From assembly GCA_013298145.1 (NCBI GenBank), contig JAAFJO010000003.1, positions 434,001 to 498,000 on the forward strand: a stretch of 64,000 nt of DNA, given 5' to 3'. This document shows, piece after piece, positions 45,406-56,168 of this stretch. Each line of letters opens with the position of its first letter. Position 1 is the first letter of the stretch. The stretch is from Betaproteobacteria bacterium (GTDB lineage Bacteria > Pseudomonadota > Gammaproteobacteria > Burkholderiales > Casimicrobiaceae). A program made the translations under genes and the position numbers. The notes under the pieces were generated by a model. The model was not told the DNA's origin. It ran no database searches and saw only the letters and a program-made list of their open reading frames with translations.

Positions 45406-47205
45406 CTAAGGTTTCCAACCGTCTTTCAACGTGACCGCGCGGTTAAAAACCAGCGCGCCCGGCTTCGACTCGACACGATCCGGCGTGAAATAGCCGTTAC
45501 GTTCGAACTGGAAGCTCTGTCCAGCCTCCGCCTTGCGCAAGCTCGGCTCGCACCATGCGCTGACCTTCACTAGCGAATTCGGGTTCAAATAGTCTTTGTA
45601 GTCACCCGGTTGATCGTCGGGGTTTTCAACCGTAAACAAGCGATCGTAGAGCCGCACTTCCGCTTGTAGGCCGTCGCTCTTCGAAACCCAATGAATCGCG
45701 CCTTTGACGTTGCGACCGCCCGGCGTCCCGCTCTTGGTCGCCGGGTCGTAGCTCGCGTAGATTGTCGTGACTTTGCCGGTTGCGTCCTTCTCAAAACGCT
45801 CGCATTTGATGATGTAGCCGTAGCGCAATCGAACCTCGGCACCGGGTGCCAAGCGAAAGAAGCCTTTTGCGGGTGTTTCCATGAAGTCATCACGCTCAAT
45901 GAACACTTCACGCGCAAACTGAAATGTTCGACGTCCCCTCGATTCGTCTTTGGGATGAACCGGCGCCGAGCACTCTTCGGTTTTTCCCTCGGGCCAGTTT
46001 TCGATGACCACGCGAATCGGATCGAGCACCACCATTGCGCGCGCGGCCACAGGATCAAGATCCTCACGAAGGGCGCCTTCGAGATCGGCCATATCAACCC
46101 ACTGATGCGCTTTTGAGGCTCCCGTTCGCTCGGCGAACAATCGAATCGAGCCTGGGGTGTAGCCACGGCGACGCAATCCAGCAAGCGTCCAAAAGCGCGG
46201 ATCATCCCATCCGTTTACCGCACCGGTCTCCACCAATTCGAGCAGCTTACGTTTGCTCATCACGGTGTAGTTGATGTTCAACCGCGCAAATTCGATCTGT
46301 TGCGGGCTGGGCGAAGGCAATTTGCCGCTCTCGACCAACCGCGCGAGCACCCAATCGTAGAGAGGGCGATGCGCCTCGAATTCGAGCGTGCAGATTGAAT
46401 GCGTAATTCGCTCAATCGCGTCGGAAATGCAATGCGTGTAATCGTAGAGCGGGTAGACGCACCATTTGTTGCCCGTGCGCTGATGCTCTACGTGACGAAT
46501 GCGATAGATCGCCGGGTCGCGCAAATTCATATTGGGCGACGCCATATCGATCTTCAAACGCAAGACGTGCGCCCCGTCGGCATGCTTTCCATCGCGCATC
46601 TCGCGGAAGAGCGTTAAGTTTTCATCGACGCTGCGATCACGAAACGGCGAGTTCACGCCCGGCTTCTCGAAGCTGCCACGATTGGCGCGCATCTCCTCGG
46701 CACTTTGTGAATCGACGTAAGCTAATCCACGCTCGATGAAATGCTCTGCAAACGCATAAAGCGTGTCGAAATAGTCGCTGGCGTGGAACAGATTGGGTTG
46801 GTAGGTGAAACCGAGCCACTCGACCATTTCCTTGATCGAGTTTTCGTAGATCACGTCTTCTTTGACGGGATTGGTGTCATCAAAACGCAGATGACACGCA
46901 CCACCGTAATCCTTGGCGATGCCGAAGTTCACGCAGATCGATTTTGCGTGTCCGATGTGCAAAAAACCGTTCGGCTCGGGCGGGAAGCGGGTGATGACCT
47001 TTCCGCCGTGTTTGCCTGAAGCATTGTCCGCCTCGATGATTTGGCGTATGAAGTTCGAGACCACGGGGACGGCCGCTCGCGCACCTTTCTCGGTTGCATT
47101 CTTGGCTGGATTTGGTACGACAACGCGGCCTGTTTGCTGCAATCCACCCTGCCCGTCGGACATCGGTTCGGCATTTGGGCTTACAGGCTCGGTCACAGGT
47201 TTCAT
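45406..47205 (-). CDS. glnS: Glutaminyl-tRNA synthetase
   Basis: Charges tRNA-Gln directly with glutamine. Class I synthetase of 599 residues: RFPPEPNGFLHIGHAKSICVNFG contains the HIGH motif, DDTNPVKE follows, VMSKRKLLELV is the KMSKS-equivalent, and the C-terminal anticodon-binding barrels include RRTFQFAREVFIERDDF and YFTPDRVESKPGALVFNRAVTLKD. A ~30-residue N-terminal extension precedes VSNFIRQIIEADNASG. Divergent from xseA. Confidence 0.97.
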   Translation of the reverse strand: MKPVTEPVSPNAEPMSDGQGGLQQTGRVVVPNPAKNATEKGARAAVPVVSNFIRQIIEADNASGKHGGKVITRFPPEPNGFLHIGHAKSICVNFGIAKDYGGACHLRFDDTNPVKEDVIYENSIKEMVEWLGFTYQPNLFHASDYFDTLYAFAEHFIERGLAYVDSQSAEEMRANRGSFEKPGVNSPFRDRSVDENLTLFREMRDGKHADGAHVLRLKIDMASPNMNLRDPAIYRIRHVEHQRTGNKWCVYPLYDYTHCISDAIERITHSICTLEFEAHRPLYDWVLARLVESGKLPSPSPQQIEFARLNINYTVMSKRKLLELVETGAVNGWDDPRFWTLAGLRRRGYTPGSIRLFAERTGASKAHQWVDMADLEGALREDLDPVAARAMVVLDPIRVVIENWPEGKTEECSAPVHPKDESRGRRTFQFAREVFIERDDFMETPAKGFFRLAPGAEVRLRYGYIIKCERFEKDATGKVTTIYASYDPATKSGTPGGRNVKGAIHWVSKSDGLQAEVRLYDRLFTVENPDDQPGDYKDYLNPNSLVKVSAWCEPSLRKAEAGQSFQFERNGYFTPDRVESKPGALVFNRAVTLKDGWKP

Positions 47206-47618
47206 TGTGGATTGGACAGGCGCAGTTGTGCGAATGCAGCATTGTAACGCTCAGAAATACAGTGAACCGAATTCGCTAAGCGCTTGAAAAACATGGATTA
47301 TTGGTGCGGCAGGAGCGCTCCTCGGAAATCTCTTCCACTTTCGGAGTTGCCCACAGAGCCTGTGGATAACCTTATTGATAACGTTCGTGATTCACACCAA
47401 ACCCGCATCTAGCCGTGTGTTTGTGGGTTGCTCAGCGAAACGCAGTCAAAAAGTTTCTTGATATCAATGACTTAACTCGAACATGCTCGCATCTGGCGCT
47501 GTTGTTCAGTGGGCGTACCCCACAACAAGGCACCAGACGGCAAAAAACGCCGTGTCATGGACAAAGCCTAGTCGTCGTCCGAAAGCTCCTAGCTGCTTGG
47601 CTACCGCAGTCCGCTCAA
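47206..47618. other. Divergent glnS-xseA intergenic region
   Basis: No gene supported. It contains TGTGGATAA (47361-47369), a perfect DnaA-box consensus on the minus strand. The open frame through this region joined to xseA lacks coding character. Confidence 0.45.
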
Positions 47619-49034
47619 ATGCGCACCACGTTAGTGCCAGCCGAAACTGACGCGCTCGCTATAGTTCGGCTCGTGCAATCACCACCCAACTCTTCAGTAA
47701 CCGTGGGCGAGCTTTTGTTCGCTGTGCGAAACGCGCTCGAACGCGAAATCCCCTTGCAATGGGTGACGGGCGAAATATCGGGCTTCAAGCGCGCGTCTTC
47801 GGGGCATTGCTACTTCGATTTGAAAGACGCGAACGCGCAAATCGCCTGCGCGCTTTATCGCAATCGCGCAGCGCTGGTGGGCTTTGAGCTCAGAGACGGT
47901 GCCCAAGTTGAGCTCCGCGTCCGTCCAACCATCTACGAGCCTCGCGGTAGCCTCCAATTCTCAGTGGAACAGGCGCGGCTCGCGGGCATTGGGCAACTCT
48001 ACGAAGCCTTCATGCGGCTCAAGGCGAAGCTCGAATTTGAGGGATTATTCGATCCGAGTAAAAAACGGGCGCTACCCCCGATTCCACAACGAATTGGTCT
48101 CATAACCTCGAAGCAAGCGGCTGCTCTCGCCGACATGCTACGCGTGCTGAGAGATCGCTGGCCACGCGCAACAGTGATCGTCTACCCGGCCAGCGTGCAA
48201 GGGGTCAACGCGCCTGGCGAGCTGTTGCGCGCATTGTCCGCAGCCAATGCGCGACGCGAATGTGACGTTCTGGTGATTGGCCGTGGCGGCGGCAGCCTTG
48301 AGGATTTGTGGGCCTTCAACGACGAATCGTTGGTTCGTGCTGTTGCCAAAAGCGCGATTCCTATCGTGAGCGCAGTCGGACACGAAACCGACTTCACGCT
48401 GTGTGATTTCGCTGCCGACGTCCGCGCACCGACACCGACAGCGGCGGCGGCGCTCATCGTGCCCGAACGCCGCGCACTGTTCAGCCAGATCGATCAAATC
48501 GCCGTACGGTCGCGCCGCGCATTCGAGCGAATCCGCGAAACCCTCGATCAGCGCCTTGATCGTGCGCACGATCGATTGCGCAGCAGCGATCGCGCGCTCG
48601 CCGCCTGGCGCACACGCGTGATCGCAGCGGGGCATCGGCTTGAGCGCGCGATCAGCGCAGTGCCGCAGGCGCGTCGCGCGCGCATGGACGGCATTCATCT
48701 GCGTTTTAAATTGGCGCTTCGTGGCCGAGAAGGTTTGAGCGAGTCCCGTCTACGTCTTGATTCGGCGGCTACACGGGCCGCGTCGGCGATAGCCCAAAGA
48801 ATCCAGCGCCAGCAGCTGCGATTCGACCGACTAGAACAAGCGCTGATGCATCTCAACCCACAAAACGTGCTTGATCGCGGATACGCCGTGCTTTTTGACC
48901 TGCGAGGACGGGAGATCACTGATGCGAGTCAGCTGACACAGGGCGCACTTTTTAGCGCACAGGTGAAACATGGCATTGTTGACGCGCAGGTGATTGCAAC
49001 GAGAGTCGATGCCGATCAAAAGCCAGCTGCGTAG
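47619..49034 (+). CDS. xseA: Exodeoxyribonuclease VII large subunit
   Basis: Single-strand-specific exonuclease large subunit, acting with XseB in DNA repair. About 471 residues from ATG 47619: an OB-fold (VTVGELLFAVRNALEREIPLQWVTGEISGFKRASSGHCYFDLKD), a catalytic domain (PQRIGLITSKQAAALADMLRVL, VIGRGGGSLEDLWAFNDESLVRAVAKSAIPIVSAVGHETDFTLCDFAADVRAPTPTAAA written in part) and a coiled-coil tail ending ALMHLNPQNVLDRGYAVLF. An upstream in-frame start at 47415 adds unrelated sequence. Confidence 0.95.
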   Translation: MRTTLVPAETDALAIVRLVQSPPNSSVTVGELLFAVRNALEREIPLQWVTGEISGFKRASSGHCYFDLKDANAQIACALYRNRAALVGFELRDGAQVELRVRPTIYEPRGSLQFSVEQARLAGIGQLYEAFMRLKAKLEFEGLFDPSKKRALPPIPQRIGLITSKQAAALADMLRVLRDRWPRATVIVYPASVQGVNAPGELLRALSAANARRECDVLVIGRGGGSLEDLWAFNDESLVRAVAKSAIPIVSAVGHETDFTLCDFAADVRAPTPTAAAALIVPERRALFSQIDQIAVRSRRAFERIRETLDQRLDRAHDRLRSSDRALAAWRTRVIAAGHRLERAISAVPQARRARMDGIHLRFKLALRGREGLSESRLRLDSAATRAASAIAQRIQRQQLRFDRLEQALMHLNPQNVLDRGYAVLFDLRGREITDASQLTQGALFSAQVKHGIVDAQVIATRVDADQKPAA

Positions 49035-49129
49035 CGAGCGGCAGCTCCACGCGCGTCGCCGAAGCCCGGCGAGCTGAACGCAGCTGCCGACGCATTACGC
49101 TATTCGGCAGAGCGGCTGCCATCTCGGGA

Positions 49130-49173
49130 AACGCTGAACAACTCATGCACGACGCAGGCACTCTTGCCGATTT
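49130..49173. repeat. AACGCTGAAYAA-family repeat, copy 2
   Basis: AACGCTGAACAACTC is followed by TGCACGACG and CTCTTGCCGAT in the same order as the copy at 15981. Confidence 0.5.
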
Positions 49174-49436
49174 AGCGCAAAGCACAGTCGGCGTCGGGCG
49201 ATCTGAAACCCCAAAATGCTTCAACACAACCCGCGATGCCGCTGAAATTTGGGCGTCGAGCTCATCCTAATCCGTGGCGCGCCGCATCATGCACACATAT
49301 CCAGCGTTTCCCTAGGCTTTTCGATAGCGCCCGCGAGTTCACTGCAACCCGCGATGCAATCGCACAGCGCTTTACGACAAACGGTGCTTTTCACCCATTT
49401 CAATTGGACGGAAGGCGAGCCATTTATCGTATTGAT

Positions 49437-49477
49437 TAGCCCTTCATTTAACGCTTGGCCGGTTATATAAAGGGCTA
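49437..49477. repeat. GGGCTAG-family palindromic repeat
   Basis: Perfect eight-base arms TAGCCCTT (49437-49444) and AAGGGCTA (49470-49477) enclose an AT-rich centre. Confidence 0.6.
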
Positions 49478-49643
49478 GCGCCGAATAGTCGTTATCCACT
49501 GCGATTCGCCGCCGCTATCCGCCAACGGCATTAGACGATCGCTAAAGGCTCGGGCACAATGAGTTGAGAAGCTAGCGCGCAAGGTTGCGCGCTTACTTTG
49601 CCAAAGGCGTTCCTTAGCCGTTTAGGCCGATAACCACCCAACG

Positions 49644-50459
49644 ATGAAACCCCTCGTCCTACTCCCCGCTGACCACCGATACCTTGGCGGGTATCCGATG
49701 CATGTGCTTGGACAAAAATACGCCGACGCAGTCAGAGACCAGGCGCAGTGTCTACCGGTTGCACTGCCGACGTCGGGGAACGAAGATATCGACGCCTACC
49801 TTCAGATCGCCGACGGGGTCTTGCTCACGGGTTCACCGTCAAATGTGCATCCATCGCATTTCGGCCAAGACGTCCACAACGCCCTGTTACCGCATGATAC
49901 TGCTCGCGATTCGGTTACGCTGCCGCTGATTCGTCGCTGCGTACAGCTCGGCATTCCCATGCTTGCCATCTGCCGCGGCTTACAGGAAGTTAACGTTGCA
50001 CTCGGTGGATCACTTCATCAGGCCGTGCAGGACGTTCCCGGGCGAATGGATCATCGCGGCGCGCAGGGACGCACCGACGCCAGCAAAAATGAGGCGTATG
50101 CCCCCGCACACGTCGTTTCTGTCGAACCCAACTCTCACTTGCACAGGCTCGTCTCGAAGACCGAGCTCACAGTGAACTCGGTGCACGGGCAAGGTATCGA
50201 CCGCCTGGCATCGGGCATCGCGGTGCAAGCGCGCGCGCCGGACGGCCAAATCGAAGCGATCACGATAAACGCGCATCGAGGATTCAATCTTGCCCTGCAA
50301 TGGCATCCCGAATGGTGTGCGGCCGACAACGAAGACTCAATCAAAATTTTTGCTGCGTTCGGCGACGCTTGTCGGGCTTGGCAAAACCAAAAGCACTCAC
50401 ACGCTGTGATTGCTTCAAAAAGCGACCTTTTCAACTCACTTATAAAGGACTCTGCCTAG
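49644..50459 (+). CDS. puuD: Gamma-glutamyl-gamma-aminobutyrate hydrolase, class I glutamine amidotransferase
   Basis: Releases GABA from gamma-glutamyl-GABA in putrescine breakdown. 271 residues of the peptidase C26 fold: LLTGSPSNVHPSHFG, the nucleophile Cys110 in MLAICRGLQEVNVALGGSLHQ, VNSVHGQGIDRL, and the catalytic His in ALQWHPEWCAADN. Upstream of puuA on the same strand; the pairing supports the putrescine role over other C26 peptidases. Confidence 0.93.
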   Translation: MKPLVLLPADHRYLGGYPMHVLGQKYADAVRDQAQCLPVALPTSGNEDIDAYLQIADGVLLTGSPSNVHPSHFGQDVHNALLPHDTARDSVTLPLIRRCVQLGIPMLAICRGLQEVNVALGGSLHQAVQDVPGRMDHRGAQGRTDASKNEAYAPAHVVSVEPNSHLHRLVSKTELTVNSVHGQGIDRLASGIAVQARAPDGQIEAITINAHRGFNLALQWHPEWCAADNEDSIKIFAAFGDACRAWQNQKHSHAVIASKSDLFNSLIKDSA

Positions 50460-50603
50460 CGCATACCCATTTTCATGCGAGCACCGCGCGGACATCCAGG
50501 CGGTCGCCCAAGGAAATGCCAGCAGTTCATCTCGTTCTCAGCGCCACCGTAGTGGTGGTGCGGGAGCACGAGTTTCGAACCGTGCAGCGAGGAGTACGTA
50601 GTT

Positions 50604-51977
50604 ATGAATACAAGCATCACCACCCCAAAGACGTTCGCTCAGCTAGAAAATTGGCTCAACGAACGAAATGTGACTGAAATCGAATGTCTCGTCCCTGATC
50701 TCACAGGAGTTGCGCGAGGCAAAATCCTCCCCCGCGAAAAGTTTACGGAAGACCGCGGTATGCGACTTCCAGAAGTCGTTGTTGCCGGCTCAGTGACGGG
50801 GAATTTCCCGCAAGAAGGCGCGTACTTCGACGTGATCTCTGCGGTCGACAAAGACATGCATTTGCGACCAGATCCCACTACGGTTCGTCTCGTTCCGTGG
50901 GCGACTGACCCGACTGCACAAATCATCCACGATTGCCACTATGCGAATGGCCGCACTGTGCCGTTCGCACCGCGTTCGGTTTTGAAGCACGTTGTCTCAC
51001 TTTATGAAGCTGAAGGGCTGAGCCCCATCGTCGCGCCAGAGCTCGAGTTTTACTTGGTGGCGCGCAATACTGATCCTGACTTGCCCCTAAAAGCGCCGAT
51101 CGGCCGTAGCGGTCGCGCTGAAACGTCGCGGCAGGCGTACTCCATCGATGCAGTCAACGAGTTTGATCCGCTATTTGAGGACATGTACGACTACTGCGAC
51201 AAGATGAACCTGAACGTCGACACCTTGATTCACGAATTGGGAGCGGGCCAAATGGAGATCAACTTTTTCCATGCTGATCCGCTGTCGCTTGCCGATGAAG
51301 TGTTCTTCTTTAAGCGCACGGTGCGTGAGGCGGCAATGCGGCACAACATGTTCGCCACCTTCATGGCAAAGCCGATTGCTAACGAACCGGGCAGCGCCAT
51401 GCATATCCACCAGAGCATTTTGAACAGTAAAACAAAGCAAAACATATTCAGCAAAAAAGACGGCTCGCCCTCGCCCGCGTTTTTTCACTACATCGGTGGT
51501 CTGCAGCGCTACCTTCCGGCAGCGACCGCCCTTGTTGCCCCCTACGTTAATAGCTACCGGCGACTTGCCAAATACACTGCGGCCCCGATCAATATTGAGT
51601 GGGGATACGACAATCGCACCGTCGGTATTCGCTCTCCGCTTTCTTCGCCCGAAGCGCGGCGCGTCGAAAATCGCGTGATCGGTTCAGACGCGAACCCGTA
51701 CATTTCTATGGCGATGACGCTTGCTTGCGGCTATCTCGGCTTGAAGCAAAAATCGAAGCACAAGCCAGAGCTTAAAGGGGACGCATACAAAAGCCCGTAT
51801 GCGTTGCCGCGGTCACTCGGCGAAGCGCTGGATTGGTTGCGCAATGAACCTGCACTCGCAGAAGTTCTCGGCAAAGAATTCATCACTGTCTACACCGAAG
51901 TGAAAGAAATCGAGTATTCAGAATTCATGCGCGTGATCTCGCCATGGGAGCGCGAGCATCTGTTGTTGCACGTCTAG
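50604..51977 (+). CDS. puuA: Gamma-glutamylputrescine synthetase (glutamine synthetase family)
   Basis: ATP-dependent ligation of glutamate to putrescine or a related amine. 457 residues of the glutamine synthetase fold: VECLVPDLTGVARGKILPREKF-like N-terminus, PELEFYLV for metal binding, GAGQMEINF, FMAKPIANEPGSAMHIHQS, and NRTVGIRSPLSSPEARRVENRV. It is shorter than GlnA and lacks its adenylylation tyrosine region, as expected for PuuA. Lies between puuD and an omega-aminotransferase. Confidence 0.9.
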   Translation: MNTSITTPKTFAQLENWLNERNVTEIECLVPDLTGVARGKILPREKFTEDRGMRLPEVVVAGSVTGNFPQEGAYFDVISAVDKDMHLRPDPTTVRLVPWATDPTAQIIHDCHYANGRTVPFAPRSVLKHVVSLYEAEGLSPIVAPELEFYLVARNTDPDLPLKAPIGRSGRAETSRQAYSIDAVNEFDPLFEDMYDYCDKMNLNVDTLIHELGAGQMEINFFHADPLSLADEVFFFKRTVREAAMRHNMFATFMAKPIANEPGSAMHIHQSILNSKTKQNIFSKKDGSPSPAFFHYIGGLQRYLPAATALVAPYVNSYRRLAKYTAAPINIEWGYDNRTVGIRSPLSSPEARRVENRVIGSDANPYISMAMTLACGYLGLKQKSKHKPELKGDAYKSPYALPRSLGEALDWLRNEPALAEVLGKEFITVYTEVKEIEYSEFMRVISPWEREHLLLHV

Positions 51978-52094
51978 CGCAACGATCCGCGCGGAAACGC
52001 GGGCTTGACCTCTAACGAAGCACCCCGCCGTCGGACCAAACTGTGTCGACCAATTCGCCCCTGGCCCACGCCCTAGATGCAAAGAAACGAGCCT

Positions 52095-53477
52095 ATGAAA
52101 AACAAAACACAAGAACTCCGGGCGCTTGACAGCGCCCACTACATTCACCCCTTTACCAACACGGCCGCGCTCGCCAAAAAGGGAGCGCGAATCATCACCC
52201 GCGGCGAAGGTGTCTACATTTGGGACAGCGAAGGTCACAAAATATTTGATGCCATGAGCGGTCTTTGGTGTGTCAACGTGGGCTACGGACGGGAAGCGCT
52301 GGCCCGGGCAGCCTATCGCCAGCTCACGGAATTACCGTTCTACAACAGCTTTTTTCAGACTGCGAACGAACCTGCTATTCGGCTGGCAAAGCTGCTGACC
52401 GAAATCTCGCCGCCGAAGTTCAAGCATGTTTTCTTTACCGGCTCTGGCTCAGAAAGTAATGACACGATCGTGCGTCTCGTGCGCCACTATTGGACATGCC
52501 TTGGCAACCCGAACAAAAACGTAATCATCTCGCGCTGGAATGGCTACCACGGCTCCACGATGGCCGGCGCGTCATTGAGCGGCATGAAGGCAATGCACGA
52601 ACAAGGCGGGCTCCCGATTCCAGACATCGAACATATTGAGCAGCCCTATTGGTTCGGCGTAGGTCGCGCAGCGAACCCGACCCTCACGCGAGACGAGTTC
52701 GGCGTCCATGCGGCACGTTGGCTAGAAGAGAAAATCGTAGCGATCGGACCTGAGCGTGTCGCCGCTTTCATCGGGGAGCCCGTACAAGGCGCGGGCGGTG
52801 TGATCATCCCGCCAAAGACGTATTGGCCCGAAATCCAACGCATCTGTAACAAGTACGGGATCCTATTGATTTCGGATGAAGTCATTTGCGGTTTTGGCCG
52901 CACGGGAAACTGGTGGGGCTGCGAAACAATGGGCTTCTCTCCGGACTTAATGGCGTTCGCCAAAGGCGTCACCAGCGGCTACGTGCCACTTGGCGGTGTC
53001 ATGGTGAGCGACAAAGTCGCAGACGTTGTGATTCGCCATGGCGACTTCAATCATGGCTACACCTACTCTGGTCATCCCGTGGCCTGCGCTGTCGCCATCG
53101 AAAACATCAACATCATTCGCGGCGAAGCACTCGTTACGCAAATACGCGATGACTCGGGCGTTTATCTCAAAGCACAGTTTGAAGCGCTCGTCGATCATCC
53201 ACTCGTCGGCGAAGCTGAAGCATGCGGGTTTATGGCCGGACTCGTGCTGGTTAAATCGAAATCGCCGCTCGAGATGTTTGATGCTGATCTGGAAGCGGGC
53301 ATGGTGTGCCGTGCTCACTGCTTTGATAGCGGTCTCATCATGCGCGCGGTGGGTGATCGAATGATCATCGCGCCACCGCTGGTAACCACGAGAGCGCAGA
53401 TTGATGAAATGATTGCATTGATCCGACACTGTCTAGATCTCACCTACGCGGACGTGAAAGCGCGCGGTTGGTTATGA
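52095..53477 (+). CDS. Omega-amino acid / polyamine aminotransferase (class III)
   Basis: A class III PLP aminotransferase, about 460 residues, most like putrescine-pyruvate aminotransferases (SpuC). Seen: HPFTNTAALAKKGARIITRGEGVYIWDSEGHKIFDAMSGLWCVNVGYGRE, FFTGSGSESNDTIVRLVRHYW (first part), IGEPVQGAGGVIIPPKTYW, ISDEVICGFGRTGNWWG, and the PLP lysine in MAFAKGVTSGYVPLGG. ATG 52095 or 52077 could start it; neither has a strong ribosome site. With puuA and puuD it completes a putrescine catabolic set. Confidence 0.9.
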   Translation: MKNKTQELRALDSAHYIHPFTNTAALAKKGARIITRGEGVYIWDSEGHKIFDAMSGLWCVNVGYGREALARAAYRQLTELPFYNSFFQTANEPAIRLAKLLTEISPPKFKHVFFTGSGSESNDTIVRLVRHYWTCLGNPNKNVIISRWNGYHGSTMAGASLSGMKAMHEQGGLPIPDIEHIEQPYWFGVGRAANPTLTRDEFGVHAARWLEEKIVAIGPERVAAFIGEPVQGAGGVIIPPKTYWPEIQRICNKYGILLISDEVICGFGRTGNWWGCETMGFSPDLMAFAKGVTSGYVPLGGVMVSDKVADVVIRHGDFNHGYTYSGHPVACAVAIENINIIRGEALVTQIRDDSGVYLKAQFEALVDHPLVGEAEACGFMAGLVLVKSKSPLEMFDADLEAGMVCRAHCFDSGLIMRAVGDRMIIAPPLVTTRAQIDEMIALIRHCLDLTYADVKARGWL

Positions 53478-53841
53478 GCTGTCTTTGTGCGGGCCTACAA
53501 GCGAACCGAGGCGTCTTCACACCATTTGGGCGAGATGCGTTACAAAAATGCGGCACGAACAGGCGGCACGAACAGGCGGCGCGAGAATGTGGCGATTAGC
53601 GCGTGAAGCGTTGCGAGGCACGGGTTGGCACCTCGCTTTAAACCACGCGAAAGCGCAAAGCTAGTGTGAACACGCCCTGAGGTAACGCTGAATAAGTCTC
53701 CGCCATTCGGCGCGCGACGGATCGGGAGGAGCTCGATGCCCGAAATCTGAAGCTGAGCGAGGCCGTGTTGAAGAATGTTGGGCGTTCAGATGGCTACAGT
53801 CCGTGGATTTGACGGGCGCGCGGGACTTGTTCAGCGTTTCC
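53478..53841. other. Convergent gap filled by a MITE-like element
   Basis: Between the aminotransferase and the speE stop. No gene. A tandem GGCACGAACAGGC duplication occurs near 53550-53578, and the 155-base inverted-repeat element at 53684-53838 occupies the second half. Confidence 0.5.
53684..53838. repeat. MITE-like element with terminal inverted repeats, AACGCTGAAYAA family
   Basis: Ends AACGCTGAATAAGTC (53684-53698) and GACTTGTTCAGCGTT (53824-53838) are inverted repeats matching 14 of 15 bases. It lacks coding capacity. The right end stops three bases before the speE stop codon. Copies of the left end occur at 15981 and 49130. Confidence 0.65.
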
Positions 53842-54702
53842 CTAACTGATGAGCGCCTTCACAAAATTGGGCAGTGCGAATACGGCTCGATGCATCGCGC
53901 CGTTGTAGAACTGCAAATCGCAAATGTTTCGTTCAACAATCCGTGCGTCAACTTCGGATTCGGTTAATGAGAGCGGGTCCGTTTCGCGCGATGCACACAC
54001 CATGCCCCACCACGCTCCATAGAGCGGCACGTGCACGAGATACGGACGAACGATTGGAAACACGTCACGGAGTTTTTCCACGCTCTGCGCAAACCGCTCC
54101 GGATGGAAAAACGGCGAGCCGATGTGCAGGGCCAAGGTTCCTGCAGCTTGCAGGGCGCGATCACAATTTTCAAAGAAATCCACACTGTAGAGCGCCGCGG
54201 CGGGGCCCACGGGATCGGGCAAATCCATCACGATCACATCGAATTTTTCGCCGGTTTGGCGCAGGTACGCATAGCCGTCCCCGATGAGAATATCTACGCG
54301 CGGATCATCCAGCGCACCACGATGTACTGCTTGTAAGTGTTGACGCGCCGCATCCACCACGTCTGGGTCAAGCTCCGCGATTACCACCCGCTCAATCGAT
54401 GCATACTTCAGGAGTTCCTCAGCGGAGCCTCCATCGCCACCGCCGATGACAAGTGCGCGACGAGGGCTGCGCTGCGTGATGAGCGCGGGATGCACAATGT
54501 TCTCATGATAAAAAAACTCGTCGCGCTCGCTGGTCATACTGGCCCCATCCAGCTGGAGAATTTTCCCGAGCGTAGGCGTTTGGTAGACCGCCATAGCTTG
54601 GTAGCGCGTTTTTTGTCGGGCTAACACCGCGGCAGACAAGAAATAGACTCCGGCCTCCGGCGTGAGCGCTTCGAAAACGCGAGGATCCGCTGGTTTGCTC
54701 AT
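53842..54702 (-). CDS. speE: Spermidine synthase (polyamine aminopropyltransferase)
   Basis: Transfers aminopropyl from decarboxylated S-adenosylmethionine to putrescine. 286 residues with LGKILQLDGASMTSERDEFFYHENIVHPAL, the cofactor site ALVIGGGDGGSAEELLKY, VVIAELDPDVVDAAR, DPRVDILIGDGYAYL, and VIVMDLPDPVGPA with the catalytic Asp. It lies six bases after speD in one operon, convergent with the putrescine degradation genes. Confidence 0.96.
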   Translation of the reverse strand: MSKPADPRVFEALTPEAGVYFLSAAVLARQKTRYQAMAVYQTPTLGKILQLDGASMTSERDEFFYHENIVHPALITQRSPRRALVIGGGDGGSAEELLKYASIERVVIAELDPDVVDAARQHLQAVHRGALDDPRVDILIGDGYAYLRQTGEKFDVIVMDLPDPVGPAAALYSVDFFENCDRALQAAGTLALHIGSPFFHPERFAQSVEKLRDVFPIVRPYLVHVPLYGAWWGMVCASRETDPLSLTESEVDARIVERNICDLQFYNGAMHRAVFALPNFVKALIS

Positions 54703-54708
54703 GGGCGA

Positions 54709-55188
54709 CTAAGCCAATAATGTGACATGAGGCTCGCCAATTTCTCCACGCTCAATCTCTTTGATGACCGGGCGAGACGACAGAAACAACTCGACCAGCT
54801 CGCGAGCAAGGCCACGCGCTTTTTCAATATTGTTTTGCGTGTGGTTGCAGACATAGACGTCCATTGCCACCCGGTCTAATTCTGGCCACGTATGCAACGT
54901 CACGTGCGATTCAGCAAGAAGGGTGGCTAGCGTATAGCCGCCCCCTTCAAATTCGTAGGCGCGCTCCCCGACGACTGTGAGGCCAGAGCGCTCACAGAGT
55001 GAGCGAACCTGCTTGAGCGGATTAGCCGCAAATACCAGTAGGTCTCTTTCGCAGGCGCACTCGTACAGATCGCCGATAAGATGTAGTCCGTTCAATTGGA
55101 TTCCTTGTTTGCGCTTCGCAAAACGCGTTTTTTCGTCGCGCTTACGACGCATGTACCACGTCAAGCCACGATGTTGCACGGTTTGCAC
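54709..55188 (-). CDS. speD: S-adenosylmethionine decarboxylase proenzyme
   Basis: Makes the aminopropyl donor for SpeE. The proenzyme self-cleaves before a serine that becomes the pyruvoyl group; here LLAESHVTLHTWPELDRVAMDVYVC places it at Ser94. 159 residues with a ~30-residue basic N-terminal extension (MRRKRDEKTRFAKRKQG) before the catalytic start GLHLIGDLYEC; some of that may be an over-long start. Confidence 0.93.
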   Translation of the reverse strand: MQTVQHRGLTWYMRRKRDEKTRFAKRKQGIQLNGLHLIGDLYECACERDLLVFAANPLKQVRSLCERSGLTVVGERAYEFEGGGYTLATLLAESHVTLHTWPELDRVAMDVYVCNHTQNNIEKARGLARELVELFLSSRPVIKEIERGEIGEPHVTLLA

Positions 55189-56151
<963 letters not shown>

Positions 56152-56168
56152 AAACACCGCAAAGCAAC

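Larger units (their letters stand above)
49035..49643. other. 609-base repeat-rich intergenic region
   Basis: No gene supported. It holds an AACGCTGAAYAA-family copy (49130 onward), a GGGCTAG-family hairpin (49437-49477) and a near-match to a DnaA box (TTATCCACT, 49492-49500). The rest shows no pattern I can name. It separates xseA from the putrescine genes. Confidence 0.5.

Noticed and set aside
47361..47369. Perfect DnaA box in the glnS-xseA gap, with a near-match at 49492-49500
   Set aside because: Two isolated sites 2 kb apart without AT-rich unwinding region, dnaA or dnaN nearby are not an origin; short matches occur by chance.
47415..47618. In-frame upstream extension of xseA
   Set aside because: It lacks similarity to the family N-terminus, which begins near ATG 47619.
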